Assembly (NCBI RefSeq): GCF_003573695.1
Contig: NC_039361.1
Location: 88,120,149 to 88,184,148 of the forward strand
Source of the DNA: Papaver somniferum
Lineage: Eukaryota > Streptophyta > Magnoliopsida > Ranunculales > Papaveraceae
Length of the DNA stretch: 64,000 nt
Direction of reading: 5' to 3'
Shown: piece after piece, positions 1 to 11,282 of the stretch
Numbering within the stretch: position 1 is the stretch's first letter
Layout: every line of letters starts with the position of its first letter
Translations under genes and position numbers: made by a program
Notes under the pieces: model-generated
Told to the model about the DNA's origin: nothing
Databases searched by the model: none
The model's input: only the letters and a program-made list of their open reading frames with translations

Positions 1-1806
1 TATTTCTATTTTTATATTTATAAAATATTGATCAATTGAGCATACATGCTCATTCCAGCAAAAATCAAGAATTTCAGTCAAGATGAAACTCTTCTGAAAA
101 TTCACAATGTTGCTCGAACGCACATCAGAAAATGCTGAAACTCTCAGTACGAAAACTCGGACACCATGGTAACACGTGCATGCCCTCTTGACCGACCAAG
201 GTCGTCCCTAGGGCTTGCAAAAATCCGACCCCACACGTTTTCCTAATTCTGACCTAATTTGCGCAATTACTCATATTGGGTCCAAGCTCTTTCCGAACAA
301 CTTGGGATTTGCTTAATCGACCATCATCTGGTCCCGCACCCTCAAGGGCCAGTTCCATGCATTCTTGATCGGTCCCTCACTTTTCCATAATTATGTTTTA
401 TCACCTAATGCTCAATCGAGCACTATTTCAATAAATGATGAAACCAACATTTAATCGTCATTCCTTCACCAGCCGGTCAACTCAGGAACCTGGTGTACGC
501 TCACTCGAGAAATTGGGCATCACATGGACGTCTATAGTCCCACGTGGTCGGTCCCTCCTTCGTTCATGACCTATTTCAGCAACCGTCAATTAATGAGCAA
601 TGGATCAAAATTTAGGGTTTCGAACAAACACTCAACAAATTATCATTCCGAGCATGTTCACGAACTGAATAAATTTATGTTGATCCAGCAAACAACATGC
701 GGATTAATTATATAATATTTGGTAATCTACTAATATTTTAATTAATATTTTTACTGGGTCATGATATCCCTAAATAATTTGCTGAATTGAGCAATACTTG
801 CTCAATCCATCAAAATTCAGTAAATTATCAATAATTTGCTAAAATGAGCAATACTTGCTCAGTTACTCGAATATTGATCCACTATCAATATTCAGTAATT
901 TATCAATAATCTTTCGAATTGAGCAATTTCTCAATTGTTGATCCAGCTATCAATATTCAGTAATTCGCAATACTTGCTCAATTGCTCAAATATTGATCCA
1001 ACCATCGATATCCAATAATTTGTCGAGCAATACTTTCTCAATGTTCTACTGAGCAATTCGTCATTCATGCTCAATTCAACAAAACCTAGACGCATTGTCT
1101 AAATCAGTCAACGTGACTAATTAAATACACGTCTGTCATGCAGACTCCACGATTCGTGAGACATCAATCACGTCACAAATGGGGGATGTCACTTAGGGTT
1201 TTGGTCTGGCGGCCTACGACACGTGGATACATCCACGATGAGAATGTGAGTAAGTCGTGCAAACGGTTGAAGGAGTTAGCAAAGTATTGGGTGAGTGATC
1301 AACCAAGACTCCGCACGACTTGGAACTGGTTTCACAACAATCTCCCACTTTCCCACTCTTTCACTCAAGAAACTGTCGCACTTACAGGGATCAGGGTGTT
1401 CATCATTCTTGCAATACAAATAAGTCCAAATCGAGGACAACCGATTATCATCATTATCATCAATCACCATTCGTCAACAACTCGATTAAAACTTATTCAC
1501 AGAACTCAACTTCAGCGGTTTACCATTATTGCAGAAACCTTCAACATATCCACAATCCTTGATCCCGCACAATTCTCATCTTCCCCCATACAGATCAACC
1601 CATCTCCCTCTTTGCAACCAAAATGACTCTGGAACGTCCATTGACTTGGTTTAGGCCGGAGTCCTACAGATTGATCTCTCGAATATAAGCACTCTCTTTG
1701 CAGTGCATCTGTCTGAGGTTCAACAGTTTGCTCGGTTGAGGAATCTCGATCGTACGCTCGACTCTCCACTTCCTTAAAGAACCAGCAAACTGTTTTTCCC
1801 CATCCA
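1..1806. mobile_element. Truncated LTR-like repeat of unknown family
   Basis: No credible gene lies here. The base composition, stop-dense frames and several TTGAGCA/TGCTCAA dyads look like retrotransposon LTR sequence, perhaps Ty3/gypsy. It ends abruptly where LTR-A sequence begins near 1806. I could not find its partner LTR, primer site or target duplication, so family and orientation are open. A 162-residue open frame at 1138-1626 has low-complexity Ile/His/Ser composition and no recognisable domain, and I do not regard it as a gene. Confidence 0.45.
786..1080. repeat. Degenerate tandem repeats with a palindromic core
   Basis: Imperfect units of roughly 60-80 bp repeat about four times. 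Each combines an inverted repeat of the form TTGAGCAATACTTGCTCAA (clear at 786-806 and 844-861) with an AT-rich CAATATTCAGTAATTT-like spacer. A related dyad, TGAGCATACATGCTCA, sits at 38-53. The dyads could form small stem-loops or bind dimeric factors, but that is inference. Confidence 0.6.
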
Positions 1807-3409
1807 CACTCTTATCTTTTATTATTCAAAGATATTCCTTAATAACTCAAGGATATCCCGGATCGAAATAAGTTGAGAATCTTTTAATTAAGGTTGTTAA
1901 TTTTATATGCTTTTAATTACCAGCAATTAAAATGCATATCTCTGGAAAATAAAAATTGGTAATGTGCATTTATTAATTGGAGATTTTCTAGTAGGATTTC
2001 GGTTAATTTTGGACAGTGCATTTCTAGGAATTATGAAAACCAAATTTGGAATTTATTGCATATCTTAAGAATATTCGGTTTTGGAAATTCCTTGGTTTAT
2101 AAATATCCAAGTTTGCATTTCCAGCAAAATATCCTAAGAGCCAGCAAAATTACCTTGTTGTGTTGTTACTGGTGGAGTCGTCTATTCGGAGAGGAAAGTA
2201 CCCTAATTAGGCGAAATATCTTACGACCGCTCGTTTAAAGAATTTTGTGGGATCAAGAAGCTCTACGAGTACCGTTGGTGGGAAACTAGATAATTGCAGT
2301 ATTATTAGTTTTCGATTTGATTTGATTGACCAACGGATGTTGAACTTTGATTGCACCTAGTTTTTTTATTCTTGAGAATCTTCTCTTCTGATATAAGATT
2401 CACTCAAACTAGATCGAAGTGTCGACGGGATCTTTAGAACTGTTTGTATATCGAAATACGTGTTGTGATACATTGTTAATAAACTCCGTTTTATGCGTGA
2501 TTAATCACAAGAGATTCAAGTTGTGGTGTGCAGGTGTTTATTGAAGATTTAAGAAGATTTGAAGACGAAGAAGATTTCTTATTTGGGTTCATAATCTTTG
2601 GTGTGCACAAAACTTAATCGGATGGGATCCAACTATAATCGGTTTATCTTTGATAGATTTGATTGATTGGTTGCGTAAATTGGCATCAGTATATAGTATC
2701 TTGGTAGATCCTATATTTGATTACAAAATCTAAATTCTGCTACTTTGGTAGTTGTAGGATAGATAGATCTAAACCCGACAGAGTTTATTGGATTTAACAG
2801 AAGAGCCTTTGTCTAACTCGTATCACTGAGATTGAATAGAGTTGTTACCGAACAGATTTGTTGTTCCTTTACTGTTTGAAATACGAACCAAAAGAATTGT
2901 TCCAGTGCGTGCACTTATTGAATGTCGGAAGCGCAGGGATACTGAAGAAACTAGGTGAACTATTGGTTTAGTTGCTTGGTCCCAACTATACGAAGTTGGT
3001 TTGATTTTGTATAGCGGCTTAATTCTGAGAGTATTCAATTCTGGACTAGGTCCCAGGGTTTTTATGCATTTGCGGTTTACTCGTTAACAAAATCTCGTTG
3101 TGTCATTTACTTTTGTTTTCCGCAATTATAATTGTTGTTATTATAATTAAATTAAATTTCACAAACGTTAACTCCGTATTACTTGATAGTGATCCTATAG
3201 AGTTGGGGTTAAGTCCGAACCTATTATCAAGTAATCACACTTTGATTGTTGTGTTGTCTCGATCTCGTATCCATAGACGATCACACAAAGTGTGAATACC
3301 GATTCGTTGTATTGTCTCGACTGAGTCCATAGACAATCACTTTCGGTAAGAGGACTTATATGTGGAAAAGTTTAAGATTGTGGTATATTTAGGTACCCTC
3401 GTCTTTACA
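1807..3409 (+). mobile_element. Element A1, 5' LTR (left part missing)
   Basis: This stretch aligns by eye along its length with the A1 3' LTR part at 24260-25889 and, reversed, with the complete solo LTR at 46472-49303. It lacks the first 1.2 kb (the TGTTAGAGCA start and most of U3) and joins unrelated sequence near 1806. It ends GTCTTTACA at 3409, matching the canonical CGTCTTTTCA terminus with small changes. A TATA-like TTTATAAATAT lies at 2096-2106, followed by the purine-rich leader seen in other copies. No protein is encoded. Confidence 0.85.
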
Positions 3410-3411
3410 AT

Positions 3412-3426
3412 ATGTATTAGAGCAGG
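3412..3426 (+). other. Degenerate primer-binding site of A1
   Basis: ATGTATTAGAGCAGG lies three bases after the LTR end. Intact copies at 10006 and 34392 read TGGTATCAGAGCAGG, complementary to the 3' end of plant initiator Met-tRNA, the usual primer of plant Ty1/copia elements. The changes here suggest A1 can no longer prime efficiently. Confidence 0.8.
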
Positions 3427-3479
3427 CAAACACGAAAAGATCTAACAATCTGTGTTTGGTGCGATCCATCCTATAAGAA

Positions 3480-4322
3480 TTGAATCCGATGAATGATTCA
3501 GTTAACGTAATAGCAGGAGTTGACTACTTCAAAGACTCGTGGTGGAAGACATGGATGAAGTATGTAATAATCTTATTCCTAAATTTGTTAGGAATTGAGA
3601 TTATGGTTGAGAATGTCTTGGTTGAGCTACATAATCTCTCTGATATCGTAGAATTGTATCCCATGGTATTATGTGCTAACAAGCTTAGTAACAATGATAC
3701 AATATTCTATGTGACATATTTTTTCTTGAAAATGCATGAGATTCCACTTAAGATTTTTCTGTATATGAACCATGAATATTTTACTGTTGAAAAATATGGA
3801 ATCTTAAATATATTTTGGATTGATTACCCAAATATATATATAAACATTTTCAGATCAAAGACCGTCAATGTATCGCTGATCAGGTTACGTTTTTGGAATC
3901 TTTATAATGTTACAAAGAATGATTTTTTAGTTAATTATTCTATTAACATCGGATTGCTTCATACACCCCACAACTTCTTTAATGAAGCAAGTGATCTTTC
4001 AAAATATTACTGGAAATATAATCCTAAAGATATTATTAAATATCTTGTTGTGTTAAATTTCGGATTTGTATACTCTATTGGAAATTTCTTGAGAAAGGTT
4101 CAAAAAGTATTATCAGGACGTGGTAATAAAAGATTAAACAAATTTTTGAACATGATTATAGAATTACTCAGTAATATAGATCTGGTTCATGAAAAATCGT
4201 TTTTCCAAAAGAAATACCTAGAAACAAAACCGGATTTGTTTCCCCACAAGTCAAGGTTTCCGATTTTGAACGAATTACCTGAAAATAGTTATTTCCGGAA
4301 TTTGATATCTTCACTCCTATAA
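3480..4322 (+). pseudogene. A1 internal ORF, N-terminal part, unknown protein
   Basis: A 280-residue open frame begins 70 bp after the primer site. I do not recognise its fold. It is rich in Ile, Leu, Asn, Tyr and Phe, with hydrophobic stretches around residues 25-45 and 185-205 that are not clean signal or membrane segments. The first codons (MNDSVNV) match the start of the gag-like ORF of element A3 (34489 onward), after which the two diverge completely. The frame closes at 4322. The +1 frame, already open upstream of that point, continues into the next ORF (4337-5402), so a frameshift near 4300 probably splits one original protein of about 640 residues. Base composition is as AT-rich as the element, giving no sign of recent capture. 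Confidence 0.6.
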
Positions 4323-4336
4323 ACGAAGATCATTCT

Positions 4337-5402
4337 GTGGTGTTTTTACAAACAGCCTGGGAAAAATTATCCGAAACCGAAAATAGATTATTTCAAATTC
4401 CACTAATTTCTGGAAGTATAAGAAAAAAGAAATCAAGAAATAATGAATCTTCTGATAACCGTGTCAGATATGATGATATTGAAAGCATCAGATTCCCCAA
4501 CAAAACAGAAGATAAACATGATTTCACCTCGTTTATTGATAAATCATGTTTTGAGAAGTATAATACTCTCAAGAGAATAGAGTTTACTGCTGAAAAGAGA
4601 TTTGATCCAGAAGTCCAAAATAAGGATTATGTGAAGTTTGTCCGAGATCGAAAATGGGGAAAACTTTTTGATCTTGAAAAATATTCACCTAATATGGTAA
4701 GAATTTTCTATGCTAATATTCACAATATTGATCATAAAAAACTTACCTTTGTTACTCTTGTTGGTCGTGGACTCTACTATGTTAATCGTAATACGATTTC
4801 TAATATCATCGAATGTGAAATGTAATCATCTGATTACCGGAGTTGAAATTGAACATGATACTATTTCAACACATCTCACTGGAAGATCGACTGTCTGGGA
4901 AAATAGTAGATTACCAACAAAAGATATACTCTTTCATCTAAGGATATTCAGTAAACTTGCTTTATCTACTCTATTTGCAAGTACCATAGATAAGTCAGCT
5001 TGGGACAAGGATTTTGCAGAATTCATCTATTTTCTGTTAAAAGAAGATTCTCAAATTGATCTCTGTGAAATCATTATCAGTCAAATGATCAAGATATCAG
5101 AATCCATTTCATCTTCAGGAATCAAGAGACATCTCGGTTTTCCATGTATGATTACAAATATTTATGAATTTATCGTGGGAGATAACTTTGATGACATGAG
5201 AAGCACCACTGCTGTCTCTAAAAAGATTATATGTCAAATGCTTGGAGGTCAAACCTGTAAAGGAACGGTTGAAAGGATTCCACCGAATTCTAATAACTTG
5301 TCTCTTCTGGTCCACCTTGAAACTCTTGGTAAACAACTTGACTGTTTTCAAAAACAGTTGGCCCTGCTCAAAAAGTTCCATAAACTCTTAAAGGTATTCT
5401 AA
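4337..5402 (+). pseudogene. Plant transposon-domain protein (PF20167-like), frameshifted
   Basis: Two overlapping open frames (4337-4825 and from about 4815 to 5402) make one protein broken by a frameshift near 4815. The first half holds FVRDRKWGKLFDL, then MVRIFYANIH and VGRGLYYVN. This is the order seen in the Pfam family of putative plant transposon proteins (Transposase_32, PF20167): aromatic-x-x-R-x-W, then VR-x-FYANL, then VRG. The second half continues with FSKLALSTLF, a predicted helical region and GFPCMITNIYEF, then ends in a short heptad-like Leu/Gln segment. The family occurs in plant mobile elements. Its biochemical role is not established, and the transposase label should not be taken as evidence of catalysis. 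It occupies the place where A3 carries a gag-like protein. Confidence 0.72.
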
Positions 5403-7280
5403 ACATTGAATCAGAGTCTTGGAACCAAGAATCGTAAATAGAAGAAGACTAACAAAAAGTATTTGATGACAAGGAGTGTTCTACCCATTAATTGTTACTT
5501 GCAACAAAATAGACATCAATTTTTTATTTCTTTCAATTATTGTGTAAGGTCTACTGTTGAATAAAACTATCTATTATTTATGAATAAAATTATTATTTTA
5601 TAATTTTTCTTGTGGTAGTTTTTCGATTACATAGCCCGTGCTTGAATGCTTTATATTATTGCTATGTGTATGGGATGTTTGATTTCGGTTTTCCAACCTT
5701 AATTATTGATCTCATATGATGTGTGAATCTTTATGGTTTGTGTGGCTTTTTTATTTAGCGGGATTAAGTTCTAGCCCATGTTGGTAGGCTTTATCAAAGG
5801 ATCATAAGGTGTTCCGATTGAAACTCATATGTGGAAAGTCATAATATGTTGAATTTTGTGTTTCACATAAAATCATATGTGTTTCTGGCTTTCTTGATAT
5901 TTGCTTTAGTTAAAACCGATTCAACCTTTCTCTGGTAAAGGTTGCATTTGTTGTTGTTCTTTTGTTCTTGTGAGAGGATGACAACATAATGGGGGAGAGT
6001 TCTAACTTGAACTTGCGCTTAATGATATATCTTTCTTGGGAGAATATGATGCGTAATCTGAGGTAACAAATTTATTAGTTAATCGTTTTCCTGTTTAAGA
6101 AAAGCTTGAGTTTATTGCATATATTTTGCTTTTGCTTAACGAAATTCGGTACAATTGATGTTTATTCCACTATGTGTGTATGGATGTATGTGTGTATGTG
6201 TGATTCAATTGATTCCGGTTAATAAAAACTGGTTTGATATCTTTCTTTATTGTTTGATATCAATTGTTTTAGACTTAACGAAATTTCGGTGCAATTGCGG
6301 TGCTTTAGTGTCTATGTTTATTTCAGTTGCTTCCTGTTAAAAAAAATAATTGAGTAAGTCAATTTATTTGGTTTGTATGTATTTTTTATGGCTTAACAAA
6401 ATACGGGATCATTTGTTTAGTCCAATTCGATTCCGGATAAGAGAAACTAAGTTGATTCTGATCTTAGTTAGACTTATCAAGAGTAAAGGATTCAGTTATT
6501 CAAGTCTAATCGAATGCCTTGACAAGAAATATTAGTTAACTAACCTAGTATTTTTCTTGTCCAAAGTGAAAGGTCTAAGTTATTATCTGAATAATTAGTG
6601 CCTGATGAGAAAAATAAAGTTAATTCTGATCTTTATTTTGGTTTTATCGAAATAAGCGATTGTATTTGTGCAATCGGTTTAGTTAGGGAACTAAGTTTCT
6701 TAGTCAATTTGTTAAACCATTAGGGAAAATTGCTTCGGGAAATCGTTTCCTTGATAACATATTAAAACCAAATTACTTGGAGTTTCGGTTTTAGTATTGG
6801 TTATCTAAAGTGGTATGTGAAACCTTCGTGCTTAACTCTTATAGGTTGTACAATTCTTTTAGATTGTAAGATCCTTTCGGTTTTGGTATTTTCTCGGACC
6901 TTTCTCATTTTGTGACAAAAAGGGGGATAAATATATGAAGTAAACAAGTGATTTGTAATCACTAAGGAAAGGACAATTATGATTAAACGTTATATCTAGC
7001 GAAAGAGTAAAGCATTGACTAAGGGAGGAAACATATCATATGATGATTGTATTTATTTGGACTACAAAGAGAAATAACGAAGATGTGCGGATTAAAAATC
7101 TACCTATCTTACCTTTAGGGGGAGTATTAGCTTTGTTATTTGAATGTCAACGACGACATTTATGGATTGAATATATGCGGAGGATTGTGCTGTTGAAACT
7201 TGGAATCAAGCGTATGTATAATGAACTTTTGTAATTTGTTTATCCATATGATTATAAGAGTTTTATCACTAAAATTGACA
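5403..7280 (+). other. A1 3' noncoding internal region
   Basis: No gene is supported in these 1.9 kb; open frames are under 70 codons. The stretch carries a degenerate repeat built around TTAACGAAATTTCGGT and TTCCGGTTAA-like words (about 6060-6430). It also has several purine-rich tracts: GACAAAAAGGGGGATAAAT near 6913, TAAGGGAGGAAAC near 7020 and TAGGGGGAGTATT near 7117. The same succession occurs in A2 (11280-12030) and A3 (50373-52040), so it is a conserved part of the family, probably 3' untranslated and cis-acting sequence. Confidence 0.7.
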
Positions 7281-7291
7281 AAGGGGTAGAT
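7280..7291 (+). other. Polypurine tract of A1
   Basis: AAAGGGGTAGAT lies directly before the TGTTAGAGC start of the 3' LTR and is the expected primer for plus-strand synthesis. In A3 the same site reads AAAGGGGGAGAT. Confidence 0.8.
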
Positions 7292-7688
7292 TGTTAGAGC
7301 ATATCTCGGTTGAACCCTCCAAGCGTTGGTATGTCAAGTTTGGTTGTCATATTTTAGTGAATCAAAACTCAATTGAAGAGTCGCTTGATTATCTAATAGT
7401 GACAACTTCGTATATGTTAGGCTATAAAGATTAGGATAATGAGAGATACAAGTATTACTCCAAGACTTGAAGAATGTGAAGAAGTAACAAGCTACATCGA
7501 CAAGATCATCCTTCCTCTTGAGGTTAGTAATATTTTGACTTGAAATGTTTTATTCCTAACGAATCTTTCAATTCGTGTTATATTGAAAACATAACTGCGA
7601 AGCTGTGAATGATTATACTCTAGTAAACAGAGTATTAAGGAATTAGAATACGAAGTATAATGCTTATCTTTTGAACTTCGTATATAAG
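7292..7688 (+). mobile_element. A1 3' LTR, first segment
   Basis: It starts TGTTAGAGCATATCTCGG and matches the first 400 bp of the A2 (12037) and A3 (52043) 3' LTRs. It breaks off at 7688 after ATAAG, where B1 is inserted, and resumes at 23497 with ACATTGACG. The two segments together (about 2.79 kb) match the 2.83 kb of the complete solo LTR at 46472-49303. Confidence 0.9.
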
Positions 7689-8280
7689 TGTTAGAGCACT
7701 GCTCGGTCGAACTCGCAAGCGTTGCTATCTCAAGCTTGTTGTCAAGTTTAGTTGCCAAACTATAAGTCTTGATTTCTAGTCTACTCATAGCCAAGTCTCG
7801 GACAAGGATAGAAAGAGTAGTTGAGCTCTAGACCCCATGGCGGTCATCATACAAAGATGAAGAACTACTCAAGGAACTAGTGGAATTTCATCGACTAAAA
7901 GGTATGTGGAGACTTGAACTTATCTATCACTCAAAAGTCTATCTACTCTATCTCCTATATTGAGACAAAAATCGTATTGCTATATAGACTATGATTATAC
8001 ATATTTTCTATTTTGAGCCGAGTTTATCTCGCTTATCTATTTCTCGAAATATGTGTTAGTAAGCTTTCGCTTTTTCCAAGTTCATCTTTACCAGTGAAGA
8101 AAGTCATATTAGTTTCAATTACTTGAAAATCGCTTTGACGAAAAATAGCTTGTGAACAACAACTATATAACGTCCTCTAAGAATGTTTCAATGATTGAAA
8201 TGAGAGTTTAGAATATAACCTTGAAAGGATATAAATATTGTGTGATAACTCATACGTGTGTAAGTCCTTATTCCTTGAAC

Positions 8281-8455
8281 CAAAGTATGCGTACTTTGCT
8301 GCTCAGGAAAACCGGAACTGAAGTTCGCGTACCAGTACGCGTACTGTTGGAAGTTCACATCCCATGAATTTCTGCTGGAGTTTGTGAAATGAAAACAAAC
8401 TTATTCCGGGTACTTAAGTACGCGTACCAGTATGCGTATTTAAGTGGGTTAGTTT
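8281..8455 (+). repeat. U3 repeats of LTR-B, GCGTAC type
   Basis: Words such as AGTATGCGTACTTT, GTTCGCGTACCAGTACGCGTAC and AGTACGCGTACCAGTATGCG recur, several of them palindromic. Equivalent positions in B2, B4 and B5 carry the same arrangement with different base variants (GCGGAC, GCAAAC, GTATGC). This suggests a transcription-factor array or enhancer that turns over quickly. Confidence 0.65.
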
Positions 8456-8911
8456 CTAAAAACGATTATTCGTGAACTTAAACTTATATAAACTAAGTGA
8501 TGCATACTTGCAAACCGTGGCTATAAAGTTCATGAATTGATTCGAGTGAATCAAATCGTTTTTGCTTCAATTGTGTCTTGTATACTTCTATGAGATATAA
8601 GCAATTGAACAACTCTCTAACTAGTTCTCTCGAGTCATTTGAACTAGTTATGGTGAATATGAATATGGTTGATATGAAAGTGCTCATATGGATAACAATT
8701 TGGTTAAATATTGTTGAACAAACTAAGTGTACATGTTTGGGTACGGTTACACAAACCTAAATAAACGTGCATTTCATTTGTGTGTAACAATCTAAGTTCG
8801 ATCTAACATTTGAAAGATATTAGCTTGAATCTAATCAGGTTTTCATCTAATGGTGAATATTGAATGCTTTGTTACCAAGGTAACTTAGATTGCAAACCCT
8901 GATTTGAAAGA

Positions 8912-8920
8912 CTATATAAA
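8912..8920 (+). promoter_or_regulatory. TATA box of B1 5' LTR
   Basis: CTATATAAAGG is followed by GAGAACTCTAGCAACTGGGAAACC, a block conserved in every B LTR seen here (reversed near 15850, 21490, 46120 and 54040). It is the most likely retrotransposon promoter, with the RNA start expected about 30 bp downstream. Confidence 0.65.
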
Positions 8921-10005
8921 GGAGAACTCTAGCAACTGGGAAACCTAATCCCCACACCTTATGTGTGATACTAGTTGTATTAGCTATAGTCGATTCTCCT
9001 TTAACCTTAGGTTTCTATCGAGACCCTGTAGGTTAACGACTTGAAGACTTCATTGGGATTGTGAAGCCAGACCCAACTATTTTCTCTGTAGTTGCGTGAT
9101 CTGATCTTGCAGTTTCTATCATGTTTGAGTATAATCGTAAGATTGTCTTGAGATTGATTTCTCCGGTAGGCAAGATATAAAATAAGTCACAAACATCTTC
9201 GTCTCAGCGTTTGTGATTCTTCAATATCTTCTTTCTCTAGTCGATTAAGATTATTGTGAGGTGATTAATAATTCTAAGCTGTTCTTCGGGAATATAAGTT
9301 CGGGTTATCAATTGGTTCATGTTCACCATGATTTATCAAAAGACGGAACAAAAACTTGTAGGTATTTCTGTGGGAGACAAATTTATCTATTACCGTAGAC
9401 TTTTCTGTGTGATACAGATTTGTTTATTAAAGTCTTCGACTTTGGGTTGTAGCAACTCTTAGTTGTGGGTGAGATCAGCTAAGGGAATCAAGTGCATAGT
9501 ATCCTGCCGGGATCAGAGACGTAAGGAGCGCAACTGTACCTTGGATCAGTGTGAGATTGATTGGGGTTCAACCACCGTCCAGACCGAAGTTAGTTTGTAG
9601 TAGGCTAGTGTCTGTAGCGGCTTAATATAGTGTGTGTTCAATCTGGACTAGGTCCCGGGGTTTTTCTGCATTTGCGGTTTCCTCGTTAACAAAACTTCTG
9701 GTGTCTGTGTTATTTTTTTTCCGCGTTATATTTTTTTATATAATTGAAATATCACAGATTGTGCGTTGAATCGATTAATTGGGAAATCCAACCTTTGGTT
9801 GTTGATTGAAATTGATTTGATCCTTGAACATTGGTTTTTGGCACCGTTCAAGTGATTTCTCTTGTATTCAATTATACTCGCAGATTTCTATTTGCTTGAG
9901 TAAGTATTGAATCGAGAAAGTGAGATATAACTCTTTGATATACTTTCATTAAGATTGAGTCTGACTGTCTAGTTGATTCTCTTAAAGGTATATTGGAGTT
10001 TAAAT

Positions 10006-10020
10006 TGGTATCAGAGCAGG
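10006..10020 (+). other. Primer-binding site of B1
   Basis: TGGTATCAGAGCAGG is complementary to the initiator Met-tRNA 3' end, the standard primer of plant copia-type elements. It lies just after the truncated LTR end. Confidence 0.9.
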
Positions 10021-10109
10021 AAAACACGTTTAAAGACCTTACAAGTCTGTGTTTGTAGCAATCTGAGCCTGTGGACAGAATCTCATCTCTGGCATATACG
10101 CATACCAAG

Positions 10110-11282
10110 ATGTCTTCCAAAGCTTTTAACTATACCAAATATCTTGGGATCACCTCAAAGGATTACTCCTTAGCTGATTTTTCCGAATCCCGAGGTAGAA
10201 ATGTAGTTCTATCAAATGTTGATATCAGTCCCTCTAATGAGACATTTGACACTATCGCAAAAGCTGAAATAGAGCTCACCAGAATCTCAAAAAATTCTAC
10301 TGAGGATATATATTTTCAGAATCATGCTCAGCTCATTGATGAATTTGAAAAGTCTCTTGGTCGAGAACGGGAACTCTATAATATCATTGAGTCTTTATCT
10401 AACAATATCGAAAAACTCATTCAAGAAACTACTCTACAACGTGAAAAGATTAGGGTTCTTGAGGATATTGTCAAGAAAGATTCAATTAGCGAAAAACGAT
10501 TGATCGAGGCGCATTCATCAGATCTAAACAGACTTCATGTCAAAAAAGAGAAACTAGGTGCATCCTTTATCCTAGCCCATGAAGAGACCAAATCCTTGGA
10601 AAAGGAAAACTCTGTTTTAAGGAAAAATTCTTCTGTACCGGCTAATTCTCAGTCTGAATTACATCACATGAAGAGATGTTTTCCAAAAGAAGTTTTTTTC
10701 AAGAAAGGATTACATGACTTGTAAACTTTTAACATGACTATGAATTTAAAACAGGTTACAGTTATTGTTTCTCCTCCACGAACCTGTTCATTCTGTGGGA
10801 AAAAGAATCACTATGTTATTCATTGTTTTGCTAGGAGGAAATAAATCTCTAATCTCCATAATTTTCTTCTTTCTACTATCAATGGAGTAAATCATCTGAC
10901 GACATCTAAAGTGAATCTCATGCCCACAGAATACCAGAAACCTTATAAAAATGATCTTTCTTCTAGAAATCGTCACATTTTACAAGTTCATCTCAATGGT
11001 ATAAATTCTTGTGCCACTAATGGTCACATTCCCTGTGTTTATAAGAATGAGTCTGGTAAGTCTAGGAAATGGATCTCTCTGTATCCTGATCCTCTTGAAC
11101 CAATCTCAAGAGGTCCAAGATTTTTTCCTCAGAAAAATCCTTCTGACGGAGATGTTAAACAGGTTGGTTCCTACTCATCTGGGATGAAAGTCAACCGAAG
11201 AAAGGCAAAAAACACAAAGGTCAAACATTCATATGATGTATACAACTCCTTCCTCAATGACTTAACAATAAATGCTAGTTAA
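10110..11282 (+). pseudogene. B1 gag-like protein, two in-frame stops
   Basis: One frame runs from the ATG at 10110 (MSSKAFNYTKYLG; an upstream in-frame ATG exists at 10071) to 11282, broken by TAA at 10722 and 10842. The first 200 residues form a Glu/Lys/Leu-rich coiled coil. Codons at 10785-10826 encode C-x2-C-x4-H-x4-C (CSFCGKKNHYVIHC), a retroviral-type zinc knuckle of the nucleocapsid, followed by an Arg/Lys-rich tail. It corresponds closely to the B2 gag (19083-20269). The last codons (after 11258) come from A-type sequence. The role inferred from the family is RNA packaging in a virus-like particle. No protease or polymerase follows. Confidence 0.85.

Larger units (their letters stand above)
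7689..10003 (+). mobile_element. B1 5' LTR
   Basis: It runs from TGTTAGAGCACTGC to TATTGGAGTTT, just before the primer site. Other B LTRs continue about 60 bp further (…CATACAGATTGCTA…CCCCGCTTTTTCA), so the extreme 3' end has been deleted here. It has U3 with GCGTAC-rich repeats, a TATA box at 8912, and the R/U5-like block TAGCGGCTTAAT…CGTTAACAAAA at 9616-9692 that is shared with family A. No gene is present. Confidence 0.88.

Noticed and set aside
1138..1626. 162-codon open frame as a host gene
   Set aside because: Low-complexity composition, no domain, no supporting splice or promoter context, and it lies in LTR-like repeat with an open antisense frame of similar length.
4337..5402. Active DNA transposase
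   Set aside because: The PF20167 label includes the word transposase, but no catalytic triad or terminal inverted repeats were seen and the ORF sits between LTR-A copies in a retrotransposon interior.
10006..10020. tRNA gene fragment
   Set aside because: Only the tRNA 3'-complement is present next to an LTR; it is a primer-binding site. No cloverleaf was found here or elsewhere in the window.
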